DNA of 38,606 bases from Bacteroidota bacterium (GCA_011050615.1 DRFJ01000006.1:1-38606); one strand, 5' to 3'; positions 15,798-26,262 are shown, counted from the first letter of the stretch. Numbers and translations: made by a program. Notes: generated by a model from the sequence alone, not told the origin.

Positions 15798-18044
15798 TTA
15801 TTTCCCTCCCGGGTCCAGGTTATCGAGCCAGAATTTTTCCATTGTTTGTCTCAAATGGTAAGTTGTATTTTCCCTCTCAGAAATACTATGTGACCGCATG
15901 GGGTATATCATCTGGTCGAATAATTTATTATGTTTTATCAATTCGTTTGTGAGCATTTCAAAACTCTGATAGTGAACATTATCATCTGCCGTACCATGCA
16001 TTATCAGCAATTTCCCCTCCAGCTTATGTGCATGGTTTATCGGTGAGCCATCCCTGTACCCTTCCGGGTTATCCTGTGGAGTGCTCATATACCTCTCCTG
16101 GTATATGGTATCATAGTTTTTCTGGTCGGCTACAAAAGCCACCGCTATTCCTGCCTTATATAATTCCGGATACCTGAACATGCAGTTAAGGGTCATCTGT
16201 CCTCCCCCACTCCAACCATGTATCCCTATCCTTGAACCATCAACAAAGGGATAGGCAGCAATCACTTTCCTTACCGCTGCAGCGTGGTCCTCCGGAGCCA
16301 CTATGCCAATTTTCCTGTAAATGATTTTGCGCCATTCCCTTCCTCTGGGAGACCTTGTTCCCCTCGGATCAATACTCAGAATCAGGTAACCATGTTGTGC
16401 CATATACTGGTGCCACAGGTCTCCTCCCCCCCAGTTATTCTGAACCGTTGCCCCTGCCGGCTCTCCATAAATATAAATTATCACAGGGTATTTTCTTGAC
16501 GGGTCGAAATCACGTGGTTTTATCATCCAGGCATCCAGTTCCACTTCACCGATGTCAACCCTGAAAAATTCTTTTGGATTTAAACCGAGATTTTCATAGC
16601 GTTTTTTTGCTTCCTCATTGCTTACCAGTAATCGCACTTCTTTATGCCCCGGGAGACTTATAAGCGAAATACGAGGTGGGGTAACCACATTCTGGTACGT
16701 ATGAATAGCCCACCGGGCATCTGCCGAAACCTGGTATGAATGTTGTCCGGTCATATCAGCGGGGCTTATCATTTCAGCTTTACCGCTGCCATCAAGCCTG
16801 CTCCTGTACAAATATCGGTCGATGGGTTTATAAGGTGAAGCAATGTAGTACACGTAACCTCCGACAGGATCTATGCAGCTTATGCTTATAACATCAAAGT
16901 CACCCTTAGTAATGAGTTCCATATTCTTCCCATCTCTTGACACCTTATAGAGGTGAAGCCAGCCGTCACGTTCACTGGTCCAGGTGAAATATTGCCCCTT
17001 ATCCAGCCACATAATATTATCATGTATATCCAGGAAGGCTTCATCCCTGTCGGTCAGGATATTTGTCAATTCCATGGTACTAACGTCAGCCACCCATACA
17101 GTATTTGTATTTTGCCTGCGGTTGAGTTGTTGTATCATCAGTTCATCCGAACCGGGGATGAAGTCCATTCTTGCGAGATAATTATTACGTGGGTCGCCCG
17201 GAATATCAAACCACCTTGTTGCACCACCGTCAGCTGGTATTACACCTACTTTAACCGCCGAATTTGTTGTGCCGGCTTTTGGGTACGGCAGGGGTATTGG
17301 AACAGAATACACTGAATCAACATTATTTATCATATAGAAAATCCCTGTTCCTTCAGTGTCTGTTTGCCAGTATGCAATATGTTCGCCGTCAGGACTCCAC
17401 CTGAAACCATCCCTGCAGTCAAGTTCCTCCTCATAAACCCAGTCGAAGGTGCCATTAATGATATTACCCCCACCATCAAATGTAAGTTGTCTGATTTTAC
17501 CCGTTGCCAGGTCTTCAACATAAATATTTTGTTTGCTAACATATGCTACCCTTGATGCATCCGGAGAGAATTTGGCAAACATCATTGTTGTTCTTTCCAC
17601 CTCTTTGCCTAATTGCTGTAATTTGCCGGTTTCAAGGTTAAGAACCCAGTAATCACCCCTGGTATGGTATCTCCAAACCCTTCTGGTATTAGTAAATATT
17701 AACAACCTGGAGTTATCTTCCGACCAGATATAATCAGCTATCCTTAATGCTTCGGTCTCTCCTTCAGGGATAAGCTGTCCCGATGAAATTAAAACTGACC
17801 TCTTTCCGGTACTGGCTTCATACCTGACAATATCCGGAGCACCAGTTTCTTCATTAATTTCCAGTGTGGAATACCCATCAGAATCTTTCATCCATCTCAC
17901 AGGACCATATCTTTCCTGTGTGTACAGTCCGTCTCGGTAAATATCCTCAATATTGAGCTCATTATAAGCCTGAGCATTCAATATACCTTTGATAACAAAT
18001 AGAAAAGACAGTAATAAAATGCTTCGCAGAAAGTGATTCTTCAT
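15798..18044 (-). CDS. Dipeptidyl peptidase IV (S9B family), exported
   Basis: A secreted or periplasmic serine peptidase that removes X-Pro or X-Ala dipeptides from peptide N-termini. The 748-aa protein has a signal peptide (residues 1-25, ending LNAQA), a beta-propeller domain (about 40-490) and an alpha/beta-hydrolase domain. The propeller carries DWVYEEE, with the paired glutamates E205/E206 that bind the substrate amino terminus in DPP IV. The triad is S612 (GIHGWSGGGQMTL), D687 (HGTADDNVHYQ) and H719 (YPMRSHSISE). It lies 35 nt downstream of the GH78 gene on the same strand and may be cotranscribed, pairing peptide and glycan degradation. It converges on the permease gene. Confidence 0.94.
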   Translation of the reverse strand: MKNHFLRSILLLSFLFVIKGILNAQAYNELNIEDIYRDGLYTQERYGPVRWMKDSDGYSTLEINEETGAPDIVRYEASTGKRSVLISSGQLIPEGETEALRIADYIWSEDNSRLLIFTNTRRVWRYHTRGDYWVLNLETGKLQQLGKEVERTTMMFAKFSPDASRVAYVSKQNIYVEDLATGKIRQLTFDGGGNIINGTFDWVYEEELDCRDGFRWSPDGEHIAYWQTDTEGTGIFYMINNVDSVYSVPIPLPYPKAGTTNSAVKVGVIPADGGATRWFDIPGDPRNNYLARMDFIPGSDELMIQQLNRRQNTNTVWVADVSTMELTNILTDRDEAFLDIHDNIMWLDKGQYFTWTSERDGWLHLYKVSRDGKNMELITKGDFDVISISCIDPVGGYVYYIASPYKPIDRYLYRSRLDGSGKAEMISPADMTGQHSYQVSADARWAIHTYQNVVTPPRISLISLPGHKEVRLLVSNEEAKKRYENLGLNPKEFFRVDIGEVELDAWMIKPRDFDPSRKYPVIIYIYGEPAGATVQNNWGGGDLWHQYMAQHGYLILSIDPRGTRSPRGREWRKIIYRKIGIVAPEDHAAAVRKVIAAYPFVDGSRIGIHGWSGGGQMTLNCMFRYPELYKAGIAVAFVADQKNYDTIYQERYMSTPQDNPEGYRDGSPINHAHKLEGKLLIMHGTADDNVHYQSFEMLTNELIKHNKLFDQMIYPMRSHSISERENTTYHLRQTMEKFWLDNLDPGGK

Positions 18045-18079
18045 TTTAGAATTTTTTTTTGGTTATACATACAATATCT

Positions 18080-20488
18080 TTATTTGATCTCGAATAAAAT
18101 CTCATATTGCCCACCTGATAACAGTAAAACACCATCCAGCCCTGATAAGTCAATGTGCTGTGTTTGCTTATCAATCATATTATTAATCCTTATTTCATCA
18201 TTAACATACTGAGGAAGTAAAACAGAAGCCATACACTGCTCCGGGATTTTTACACAATAAATATATTCTTTCGCACTTCTTTTCTTCCACTCTGAGATAA
18301 TCTCTCCGAAGCCAGTCTGGTAGCTGCAATCAACATATCTGAGCCCGTCCGGAAACTCAGGGGATAAAATAAACCTGCTGAATCCCGGATATTCGGGATC
18401 CGGCTGAATCCCGGCAAGGCTTTTATAAAACCATTCGGAAATACTACCGAACATAGGATGACAGTTTGAGTAGGTATTATCACTTTCCTTCCATGTTTCC
18501 CAGATAGTGGTAGCTCCATTTTTTATCATATATCCCCAACCGGGATAGTCAGTATTGTTGACAACATCATAGGCATAAGAAGATTTACCGGTTTTTGACA
18601 GAGCTGACAATATGTATTTTGTTCCGAATATACCGGTTGTGAATTTATTGCCAGCTTTTTCAATATAGTATTTTAAACTGTCAGATAATTCCTTTATTTC
18701 ATCCAGTGGAATAAGATCATAATAGAGCAGGACAGAATAGAGGAACTGCTTATTTTCAACATCATACTGTGGCTTCAACCAGAATTTATCAATCAGTATT
18801 TCAGATAAGTCTTTTTCCAGTTCAGTGAACCTGCTAACTCCTTGTTCATCATTCATAAACTCAGCAAATTCTGTCATTATTCGTGCACATTGGAGGTAAT
18901 GAGCCGTCCCGCTAAGTTCAACCGGCACATCTTCAAGCGATTCATGATCACTTAAACCGAAATTAACTATTCCATCAGGGTGTAACCGAGCTACCTTATC
19001 CATCCAGTTAATATCAAAATCATATAGTTCCTTTACTATATCAGTATCATTATAATAAAGATACAGGTAATACTGTGTAATGAGGAAGGCTGATTCCCAG
19101 CTTAGTCCGCAATAGTTTATACCCACAAAGGGTGCCGTATCCACAAAAATCGAATCGTTGACGGCGTCCAACCAGTCATAGACTGTCTTCCTGTAGAAAT
19201 CCTGCATATCAAAATTATAAATAAAGGCTTCACTGGTGGCATTCAGATCACCGCCATATCCGAATTTCTCACGAGCCGGGCAATCTGATTGCACACTTAT
19301 AAGGTTAGCCATGAATGTACGTATTGAAACATCCTGTATTGAATTAATGAGATCAGACGAGCAATTGAAACTATTAGATTGAAGATCGGTACTTATAAAA
19401 AGACCCCGTATATGTGACAGCCGGGGTTTGTAATCCAGGCCGTTTACTTCAATGTACCTGAAGGTATGGAATGTAAATTCGGGGGAGAACCATACCGAAG
19501 AGTCCTTGCCAAATACATATGTATCTGTCTGCCAGGCTATTGAAGGTGCTCCCGGACCACCCATACCTTCCCTCTTGATTTGTCCGCATACAGCAGTCAT
19601 TGGATTTAGTTCCCCTGATTTATCTATTCGCTCTCCAAAACGAAAAACAATAGAGTCTCCGGGTTTACCCTTCAACATTATCCTGTACACACCGGTGTAA
19701 TTAAGCCCCATATCGATTATCCATTTTTTATCTGACAGACCATATATATCAACAGGTACTATTGTGTCTACCACCACTACGGGAGGGAAAAAACTTTTTA
19801 TCAACTGGCCTCCCGGCCCTGAAGTAATTACTGCTTTACCCCAATCATTATCTTTAAATCCAGGAGTGTTCCATCCGGGTTGTTCAAATAAAGCATTGTA
19901 AACCACTCCAAGGTAAACATCATTTCTCATAAGCGGCCCGTGAGATAATTTCCATGAATCGTCTGTAATTATTTCCTGAACTGACCCGTCATTGTACTCT
20001 AAAATAATTTTTGCTATAAAACAGGGTTTACCGACTGTAAGGGTTTCTCTCAGGTTCAGATGACCCCACATTTTAAGGGGCAATGGATTATAGAAGCCAT
20101 TCCCAAGGCTCACACCCATGCAGTTCAGGCCTTTTACAATGCTTTCAGTAATATCATATTCTGAATAATACACCCGCCTGCTATAGTCAGTCCATGACGG
20201 GCTTAAAATATTATTATTAAAATCGAGGCCATTTATGAAGAACCTGTAATAACCTGCAGCTGAAATTAAGAGTCGAGCGTTTCTTAAATCTTTCCTGACC
20301 ATGAATTCCTTCCTGAAGATAGGTGCCTGGCAGTTACCGTAAAATAGACTGTCATGATCCGGTAAAGGAATATTATCCTGTATCCAGTAAGCTTTTTCCA
20401 GGCCGTGGTGAGTGATTTCATCTTCACAGCTTAGGAATAAGATCATTATTAACACTATGTACAAGACCGTATTAAGGTAAGGCTTCAT
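18080..20488 (-). CDS. GH78 alpha-L-rhamnosidase lipoprotein
   Basis: Predicted to release terminal alpha-L-rhamnose from glycans or glycosides. The 802-aa precursor has a lipoprotein signal with lipobox LFLSC (Cys21), so it is anchored to a membrane, probably facing the periplasm or cell surface. The N-terminal beta domain (about 55-250, RLLISAAGYYRFFINGL and LGNGFYNPLP) matches the bacterial rhamnosidase N domain. The (alpha/alpha)6 catalytic domain starts with the family signature SDCPAREKFGYGGD at 401-414 and includes GLSWESAF and the conserved TTIWETWKE near 720. A C-terminal beta domain follows. It begins 8 nt after the GH95 stop, a clear two-gene unit. The exact substrate cannot be read from sequence. 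Confidence 0.92.
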   Translation of the reverse strand: MKPYLNTVLYIVLIMILFLSCEDEITHHGLEKAYWIQDNIPLPDHDSLFYGNCQAPIFRKEFMVRKDLRNARLLISAAGYYRFFINGLDFNNNILSPSWTDYSRRVYYSEYDITESIVKGLNCMGVSLGNGFYNPLPLKMWGHLNLRETLTVGKPCFIAKIILEYNDGSVQEIITDDSWKLSHGPLMRNDVYLGVVYNALFEQPGWNTPGFKDNDWGKAVITSGPGGQLIKSFFPPVVVVDTIVPVDIYGLSDKKWIIDMGLNYTGVYRIMLKGKPGDSIVFRFGERIDKSGELNPMTAVCGQIKREGMGGPGAPSIAWQTDTYVFGKDSSVWFSPEFTFHTFRYIEVNGLDYKPRLSHIRGLFISTDLQSNSFNCSSDLINSIQDVSIRTFMANLISVQSDCPAREKFGYGGDLNATSEAFIYNFDMQDFYRKTVYDWLDAVNDSIFVDTAPFVGINYCGLSWESAFLITQYYLYLYYNDTDIVKELYDFDINWMDKVARLHPDGIVNFGLSDHESLEDVPVELSGTAHYLQCARIMTEFAEFMNDEQGVSRFTELEKDLSEILIDKFWLKPQYDVENKQFLYSVLLYYDLIPLDEIKELSDSLKYYIEKAGNKFTTGIFGTKYILSALSKTGKSSYAYDVVNNTDYPGWGYMIKNGATTIWETWKESDNTYSNCHPMFGSISEWFYKSLAGIQPDPEYPGFSRFILSPEFPDGLRYVDCSYQTGFGEIISEWKKRSAKEYIYCVKIPEQCMASVLLPQYVNDEIRINNMIDKQTQHIDLSGLDGVLLLSGGQYEILFEIK

Positions 20489-20496
20489 ATATTATC

Positions 20497-22926
20497 CTAT
20501 TCAATTTCAATATTATACAAAGTACCTGCATCTGTTTCAAACTCGAATATGCCGTCTGCTATTTCTTTTTTCCGTATCCTTCGGCCCGATGTAAGAATTT
20601 GACAATCTGAACCGATCTTTATCGTGCATGTCTCACCCGCCCTGGATATAATTTTCGCGTCTGTAATTTTATTCTTTTCCCATTCAAAAGACAATTCAAA
20701 CCCTCCCCTAACGCAAACACCACTGAATTTACCCTTATCCCATTCATCAGGTAAAGCCGGCAACAAGTGAATTACTCCTTCATGTGACTGGACAAGCATT
20801 TCAGATATTCCGGCGCATACACCCAATGTGCCATCTACCTGCAAGGGGGTATAACATTTAGCAAACAACTGGGGATAGGCCTGTTCCTTGATATAGCCTT
20901 TGAAAATCCTGTAGCTCCTGTTACCATCATACAGACGGGCCCAGAGAGCCATTTTCCAGCCCCGTGAAAATCCTGTACCCCCGTCTCCCCTCTGCTCAAG
21001 AACTGCTTTGCAGGCATCAATAAGTTCAGGTGTTTTTTTTACAGAAATAATATTACCCGGATACAGACCGTAAAGATGAGAAAAATGCCTGTGCTTATCT
21101 TCGAGCTGGCCATAATCTTCAGTCCACTCCTGGAGTGTCCCGTCAGAACCAACAAGCGGGGGAACCAGTCTTTGCCTGGCCAGTCTGACTTCCTCTGCAA
21201 AAAACATGTCCTTTCCCAGTATTTCAGCGGCCTTGATATAATATCCGAAGAGGTCATGGAGTATTTGCATATCTATAGTTGAACCATAGCATATTGTAGT
21301 GAAGTAGTACATCCCTGTTACCTCGTCAAAAAAATAGCTGTATCCCGGGCCGTCAGGCGGATTCTCGGGGGAGTTCGAAGGATTGGTCACAAGCCATTTG
21401 CCATTCGGGTGTTCAACGAGAAAGTCCATAAAGAACTCAACAGAGCCTTTAATTACAGGATAAACATCCCTGAGATAATCCCTGTCCAATGTATATAAAT
21501 AATGCTCCCATAAATGAGTTGTTAGCCAGGCACCACCTGTTGTGAAAGTCCCCCAGGTTGGACCGTCCATTGGAGCTGCCACTCTCCATATATCAGTATT
21601 CTGATGAAAAACCCAGCCTCCGGCTCCATAATGTTCCCTGGCAACTTCACTGCCCTGATCGGTAAGTTCCTTCACCATTGTAATAAGAGGTTCGGCACAT
21701 TCTGAAAGATTTGCTGACTCAACCGCCCAGTAATTCATTTCAGTATTAATATTGGTAGTATATTTTGAATCCCATGAAGGGTTCATATCTTCATTCCATA
21801 TCCCCTGCAGATTGGCAGGCTGGGTTCCCGGTCTTGATGATGATATCAATATATAGCGTCCAAAATTATAGGCCAGTGCGGCAAGTGAATGGTCAGTATT
21901 ATTTTCAAGGGCTATCATTCTTTTATCGGTGGGCAGATATGAGTTTTCAGAATAAGGGAGATCCAGTTCAACCCTGTCAAAAAATGAACGGTAATCAAGT
22001 ACGGCGGCTGACCTGATATCGTCATATGATTTACCGGCTATCTTTCTTAAATAATCATCCACCCTTTCAATTTGGTCGGCGCTTACATCATTATAGCTTA
22101 CAAAATTAGTGGCGGCTACAATACAAAGTGTAACAGCATCGGCATTGTCAACTACAAGAAACGTTCCTTCAGTTCTCATTTCCCCTTCTTCATTTAATGC
22201 CTTCAGTTGTACTCTGTACCTGATTTTTCCCTCCACTCCAAGATAATCAGCTGATTTCCCATTAACCATCAAAGCATCGGATCCAACGGCATCCATCCTG
22301 AAGTAGTCGGTTGCGTAATTCGAATGAGCCAGATTCCTCACTCCCCTTAATTGAGCTCTGAAACTTATCTTATTCTTCTTATCACTACTCAGTCTTATGA
22401 TAATAGCCTGATCGGGTGCTGAAGAAAAAATTTCCCGTTTATATAAAATGTCCCCATCCCTGTATTCCACATGTACGATCCCCGTCTTTAAGTCAAGCCA
22501 ACGTTTATAATCCCTGATCTCACTGCCGTTCTCAAAAAACAGGAACAGATCAGCAGATGACTGATATTTCTGCTGCTCCACAGGGTAAGCCATCAGGTGG
22601 CGTCCGAAAAGCCTGTGGGCCTCAAGAGGTTTCCCTTTAAAAATATATTCCTGAATTTCAGGCAAATATTTATACCCGCCTTCAACAACCGTACTATACG
22701 GACCTCCTGTCCAGTAAGTCTCTTCATTAAGCTGAATTCTTTCCTCATCAAATCTGCCGAATATCATGGCCCCAAGCCTGCCATTCCCCACAGGCAGAGC
22801 CTCCTCCCATTCCTCTGCAGGTTGCTCATACCATAAGGTATATGAAGGATCAAACACTGTTTCCTGGGCACTTGAATTGTCAATAAATGCATAGAGAAGA
22901 ATAAAAAAACAAGTAAGGTACTTCAT
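20497..22926 (-). CDS. GH95 alpha-L-fucosidase (or alpha-L-galactosidase), exported
   Basis: An inverting glycosidase of family GH95, acting on alpha-L-fucose or alpha-L-galactose. ATG 22926 is chosen over the upstream in-frame start at 22974 because it begins a clean signal peptide (MKYLTCFFILLYAFIDNSSA, then QE), giving 809 aa. The N-terminal domain shows EEALPVGNGRLGAMIFG and RIQLNEETYWTGGPYS, hallmarks of GH95. The catalytic (alpha/alpha)6 barrel carries TNINTEMNYWAVESANLSEC, with the family's catalytic Asn pair, and further on EWTEDYGQLEDKHRHFSHLY with HRHFSHLYGLYPG. The C-terminal beta domain includes SHEGVIHLLPALPDEW. It heads a probable operon with GH78. Fucose/rhamnose-rich polymers such as rhamnogalacturonan II are plausible targets, by inference only. 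Confidence 0.93.
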   Translation of the reverse strand: MKYLTCFFILLYAFIDNSSAQETVFDPSYTLWYEQPAEEWEEALPVGNGRLGAMIFGRFDEERIQLNEETYWTGGPYSTVVEGGYKYLPEIQEYIFKGKPLEAHRLFGRHLMAYPVEQQKYQSSADLFLFFENGSEIRDYKRWLDLKTGIVHVEYRDGDILYKREIFSSAPDQAIIIRLSSDKKNKISFRAQLRGVRNLAHSNYATDYFRMDAVGSDALMVNGKSADYLGVEGKIRYRVQLKALNEEGEMRTEGTFLVVDNADAVTLCIVAATNFVSYNDVSADQIERVDDYLRKIAGKSYDDIRSAAVLDYRSFFDRVELDLPYSENSYLPTDKRMIALENNTDHSLAALAYNFGRYILISSSRPGTQPANLQGIWNEDMNPSWDSKYTTNINTEMNYWAVESANLSECAEPLITMVKELTDQGSEVAREHYGAGGWVFHQNTDIWRVAAPMDGPTWGTFTTGGAWLTTHLWEHYLYTLDRDYLRDVYPVIKGSVEFFMDFLVEHPNGKWLVTNPSNSPENPPDGPGYSYFFDEVTGMYYFTTICYGSTIDMQILHDLFGYYIKAAEILGKDMFFAEEVRLARQRLVPPLVGSDGTLQEWTEDYGQLEDKHRHFSHLYGLYPGNIISVKKTPELIDACKAVLEQRGDGGTGFSRGWKMALWARLYDGNRSYRIFKGYIKEQAYPQLFAKCYTPLQVDGTLGVCAGISEMLVQSHEGVIHLLPALPDEWDKGKFSGVCVRGGFELSFEWEKNKITDAKIISRAGETCTIKIGSDCQILTSGRRIRKKEIADGIFEFETDAGTLYNIEIE

Positions 22927-23110
22927 GGTCAGCAATATTTTGAAATGCAATCCTATTTGGCTACAAAATACCATTTATAAGTTAAATTACAGACATCTGG
23001 CAATAAAAAGCAATTGAGCCGACGAAAAAAATTTCCGCAAAAATTCATTATGCAGATATTCAAGTACTTAATCATTAAACAAAGATATCAGTTCTTAACT
23101 ATTTTTTTTA

Positions 23111-23118
23111 TATATTTG
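23111..23118 (+). promoter_or_regulatory. Predicted -7 promoter element of ppdK
   Basis: TATATTTG matches TAnnTTTG 46 nt before the ppdK start. No clear -33 TTTG is present at the expected distance. A minus-strand TATCTTTG (23087-23080) in the same 240-nt gap could serve the divergent GH95 gene, about 150 nt from its start. Confidence 0.45.
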
Positions 23119-23164
23119 CGACTTGAAATTTTTTAAAGAATAACTAATATAAAAATAAAACTTT

Positions 23165-25873
23165 ATGTCTAAGGTAAAAAGAGTTTACACTTTTGGAGAT
23201 AAGAAAGCCGAAGGTAATGCCGGTATGAAGAATTTGCTTGGCGGCAAGGGTGCCAATCTGGCTGAAATGAACCTGACGGGTGTGCCGGTACCTCCGGGCT
23301 TCACTATCACAACAGACGTTTGTACAGAGTATAATGAGATGGGCAGGGAGAAAGTTGTGGAACTACTAAAAGAAGACGTTAAGGCTGCAATTGAAAATGT
23401 TGAAAAAATTATGGGGTCGGAATTCGGTTCCAGGGAAAATCCATGCCTGCTTTCAGTAAGATCTGGTGCAAGGGTTTCGATGCCTGGAATGATGGATACA
23501 GTTCTGAACCTGGGGATGAATGATGATGCAGTTGTCGGATTAACCAATAAAACGGGCAACGCCCGGTTTGCATGGGATTCATATCGCAGGTTTGTCCAGA
23601 TGTATGGTGATGTTGTGATGGGCCTTAAACCTGAATCAAAGGAAGATGTTGATCCTTTTGAAGAGATAATAGAAGCTTTGAAGGAAGAAAGGGGAATAGA
23701 GAACGACACTGAACTTACGGTAGATGACCTGAAACTGCTGGTAACAAGATTCAAGAAAGCAGTAAAGGATAAGACCGGCCTTGATTTTCCTGCTGACCCA
23801 TGGGAACAGCTCTGGGGATCAATATGTGCCGTTTTTGACAGTTGGATGAATGAGCGTGCCAAATACTACCGCCAGATAAACCGTATACCTGAAGAATGGG
23901 GAACAGCGGTCAACGTGCAGGCTATGGTATTCGGAAATATGGGTAAAAAATCAGGCACAGGAGTGGCCTTTACCCGTGATGCAGCCACTGGCGAAAATAT
24001 TTTCAATGGTGAATACCTTATTGATGCACAGGGTGAAGACGTTGTTGCAGGTGTCAGAACTCCTCAACAAATAACCCACGAAGGATCATTGCGCTGGGCA
24101 AAACTGGCTGGCATAAGTGAAGAAGAAAGAGCATCAAAATACCCATCGCTTGAAGAAGTAATGCCCGAGGTTTACAAGGAACTCTTTACTATACAGAAAA
24201 AGCTTGAAGATCATTATGGCGATATGCAGGATTTGGAATTTACCATCCAGGATGGAAAACTATGGTTGCTGCAAACGAGGAACGGGAAGAGAACAGGTGC
24301 CGCAATGGTTAAAATAGCCGTTGACCTGCTCAGGGAAGGAAAAATAGATGAAAAAACCGCTTTGCTGCGACAGGAACCGAATAAGCTTGATGAACTGCTG
24401 CACCCGGTATTCGACACTAAAGCACTGAAGAGCGCAGTAGTGATAGGTAAAGGTCTACCGGCATCACCGGGAGCTGCCACAGGCCAGATAGTATTTTTTG
24501 CAGATGAAGCCAATAAATACCCCGCTTCCATACTGGTGCGTATTGAAACATCACCCGAAGACCTTGAAGGCATGAATATAGCCAGGGGCATCCTCACAGC
24601 TCGCGGAGGTATGACCTCACATGCCGCTGTTGTTGCAAGAGGTATGGGTAAATGCTGTGTCTCAGGGGCCGGTAATATCAGCATCAATTATAAAACACGC
24701 ACTATGAAGGCTGGGGATAAGACCCTGAAGGAAGGTGACTGGATCTCACTTAACGGGACCACAGGTGAAGTGTATGAATCAAAGATTGCAACAATTGAAC
24801 CACAGATGAGTGGAGACTTTGCCGGGATAATGAAGCTGGCAGAGAAATATACACGGATGGACGTCAGGACTAATGCTGATACACCCAAAGATGCACAGAC
24901 AGCCAGAAAATTCGGAGCAAAAGGTATAGGCCTTACACGTACCGAACATATGTTCTTTGAAGGTGAAAGGATCAAAGCTATGAGAGAAATGATCCTGTCC
25001 GGCAAGGAGGAAGACAGGCGTAAGGCTCTGGAAAAGCTCCTTCCCTATCAGAGAGAAGATTTTGAAGGTATACTGGAAGCAATGGAAGGATACGGAGTTA
25101 CTATCCGCTTACTTGATCCACCGCTGCATGAATTTGTACCTCATGAAGAAGAAAACCAGGCAGAAATGGCCAAAGAAATGGGGATCACTACCGAGCAGGT
25201 TAAAGCCATTGTGGATTCACTACACGAATTTAACCCCATGCTTGGTCATCGTGGCTGCCGCCTTGGGAACACCTACCCTGAAATAACGGAAATGCAGGCA
25301 AGGGCAATTATTGAAGCTGCCTGCAACCTCAAAAAGAAAGGAATTGATGCCAAACCCGAAATCATGGTTCCCCTTATCGGTACAGTAGAAGAATTCAGGT
25401 TGCAGAACCAGATAATACGGAAGGTGGCTGAACAGGTCTTTACAGAAAAAAATATAAGAGTTGATTATCTGGTAGGAACAATGATCGAAATACCGCGTGC
25501 ATGCCTGACAGCAGACAAAATAGCAGAAGAAGCTGAATTCTTCTCTTTCGGCACAAACGACCTCACGCAAATGACATTTGGATACTCCAGGGACGACGCT
25601 GGTAAATTCCTTCCGGTGTATATCAAAAAAGGTTTACTTAAGGAGGATCCCTTCCAGGTGCTTGACCAGGAAGGTGTTGGCCAACTTGTAAAGATGGGTA
25701 CTGCAAGAGGACGATCAGCAAATAAAAACCTGAAGGTTGGTATCTGCGGGGAACATGGAGGTGAACCCGCCTCAGTAGAATTCTGTAATTCAGTGGGAAT
25801 GGACTACGTCAGCTGCTCCCCATTCAGGGTTCCTATTGCAAGGCTTGCAGCCGCACAGGCAAACATAAGATAA
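23165..25873 (+). CDS. ppdK: Pyruvate, phosphate dikinase
   Basis: Interconverts pyruvate + ATP + Pi and PEP + AMP + PPi. The 902-aa protein begins with VYTFGDKKAEGNAGMKNLLG and the nucleotide-binding domain motif LGGKGANLAEM. The swivelling phosphohistidine domain has H486 in the signature GGMTSHAAVVARGMG. The C-terminal PEP/pyruvate barrel shows GIGLTRTEHMFF, MLGHRGCRLG, FSFGTNDLTQMTFG and the catalytic cysteine in GICGEHGGEP. The length is close to other PPDKs (about 874-900) and longer than PEP synthase. With PEPCK next door it fits a PPi-dependent PEP/pyruvate cycle typical of anaerobes and many Bacteroidota. It is transcribed alone from its own promoter. Confidence 0.97.
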   Translation: MSKVKRVYTFGDKKAEGNAGMKNLLGGKGANLAEMNLTGVPVPPGFTITTDVCTEYNEMGREKVVELLKEDVKAAIENVEKIMGSEFGSRENPCLLSVRSGARVSMPGMMDTVLNLGMNDDAVVGLTNKTGNARFAWDSYRRFVQMYGDVVMGLKPESKEDVDPFEEIIEALKEERGIENDTELTVDDLKLLVTRFKKAVKDKTGLDFPADPWEQLWGSICAVFDSWMNERAKYYRQINRIPEEWGTAVNVQAMVFGNMGKKSGTGVAFTRDAATGENIFNGEYLIDAQGEDVVAGVRTPQQITHEGSLRWAKLAGISEEERASKYPSLEEVMPEVYKELFTIQKKLEDHYGDMQDLEFTIQDGKLWLLQTRNGKRTGAAMVKIAVDLLREGKIDEKTALLRQEPNKLDELLHPVFDTKALKSAVVIGKGLPASPGAATGQIVFFADEANKYPASILVRIETSPEDLEGMNIARGILTARGGMTSHAAVVARGMGKCCVSGAGNISINYKTRTMKAGDKTLKEGDWISLNGTTGEVYESKIATIEPQMSGDFAGIMKLAEKYTRMDVRTNADTPKDAQTARKFGAKGIGLTRTEHMFFEGERIKAMREMILSGKEEDRRKALEKLLPYQREDFEGILEAMEGYGVTIRLLDPPLHEFVPHEEENQAEMAKEMGITTEQVKAIVDSLHEFNPMLGHRGCRLGNTYPEITEMQARAIIEAACNLKKKGIDAKPEIMVPLIGTVEEFRLQNQIIRKVAEQVFTEKNIRVDYLVGTMIEIPRACLTADKIAEEAEFFSFGTNDLTQMTFGYSRDDAGKFLPVYIKKGLLKEDPFQVLDQEGVGQLVKMGTARGRSANKNLKVGICGEHGGEPASVEFCNSVGMDYVSCSPFRVPIARLAAAQANIR

Positions 25874-26262
25874 AACTGATTATTCCTTTATAAGGTGGAG
25901 TTAATAGTCCAGTGTGAAGATGTCATCTGTCGCACTGTCAGCTATGTTGGCAAAAAATTTCTTTGATCCACAGCGTACATCAAACAGGGTACGGTCAATT
26001 ATATAATTTATCAGTTAAGGAAATGAAATTTTCATTCAGATGCTCAAGGCAATACTCTTTTGTGTCTCAAGCCAATAAAATCAATTTTTTAACTGTCATG
26101 GGTCTTTTGAAATTTTTAACAGCTGATATAAAGTCACCTATAAAACATTACCTCTACCCTCCACCGGCAGTAAAGGAGCATTTCTAATATCAAATAACAT
26201 ATTGACAGTTACAGGGACCATCTCAAATATTTTATACCTTTGGTGATTACAAATCAAAATTT
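25874..26262 (+). other. Intergenic region between ppdK and pckA
   Basis: 389 nt without a convincing gene. A weak hairpin (AGTGTG 25911-25916 with CGCACT 25931-25936, including one G-U pair) could mark the end of the ppdK transcript but lacks a T-run. The only other recognisable element is the pckA -7 box near the right end. A 74-codon open frame at 25963-26187 shows no protein-like character. Confidence 0.5.
26235..26242 (+). promoter_or_regulatory. Predicted -7 promoter element of pckA
   Basis: TACCTTTG fits TAnnTTTG, placing the transcription start near 26249 and giving a leader of only about 14 nt before ATG 26263. A TTGACA at 26202-26207 is 27 nt upstream, farther than the usual 19-20 nt, so the -33 element is uncertain. 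Confidence 0.45.

Noticed and set aside
23185-23862. 225-codon minus-strand open frame within ppdK
   Set aside because: It is antisense to the conserved nucleotide-binding domain of PPDK; its Ser-rich product is typical of a mirror frame.
25963-26187. Small gene between ppdK and pckA
   Set aside because: No recognisable motif, low-complexity composition and poor start context; it most likely reflects AT-rich intergenic sequence.
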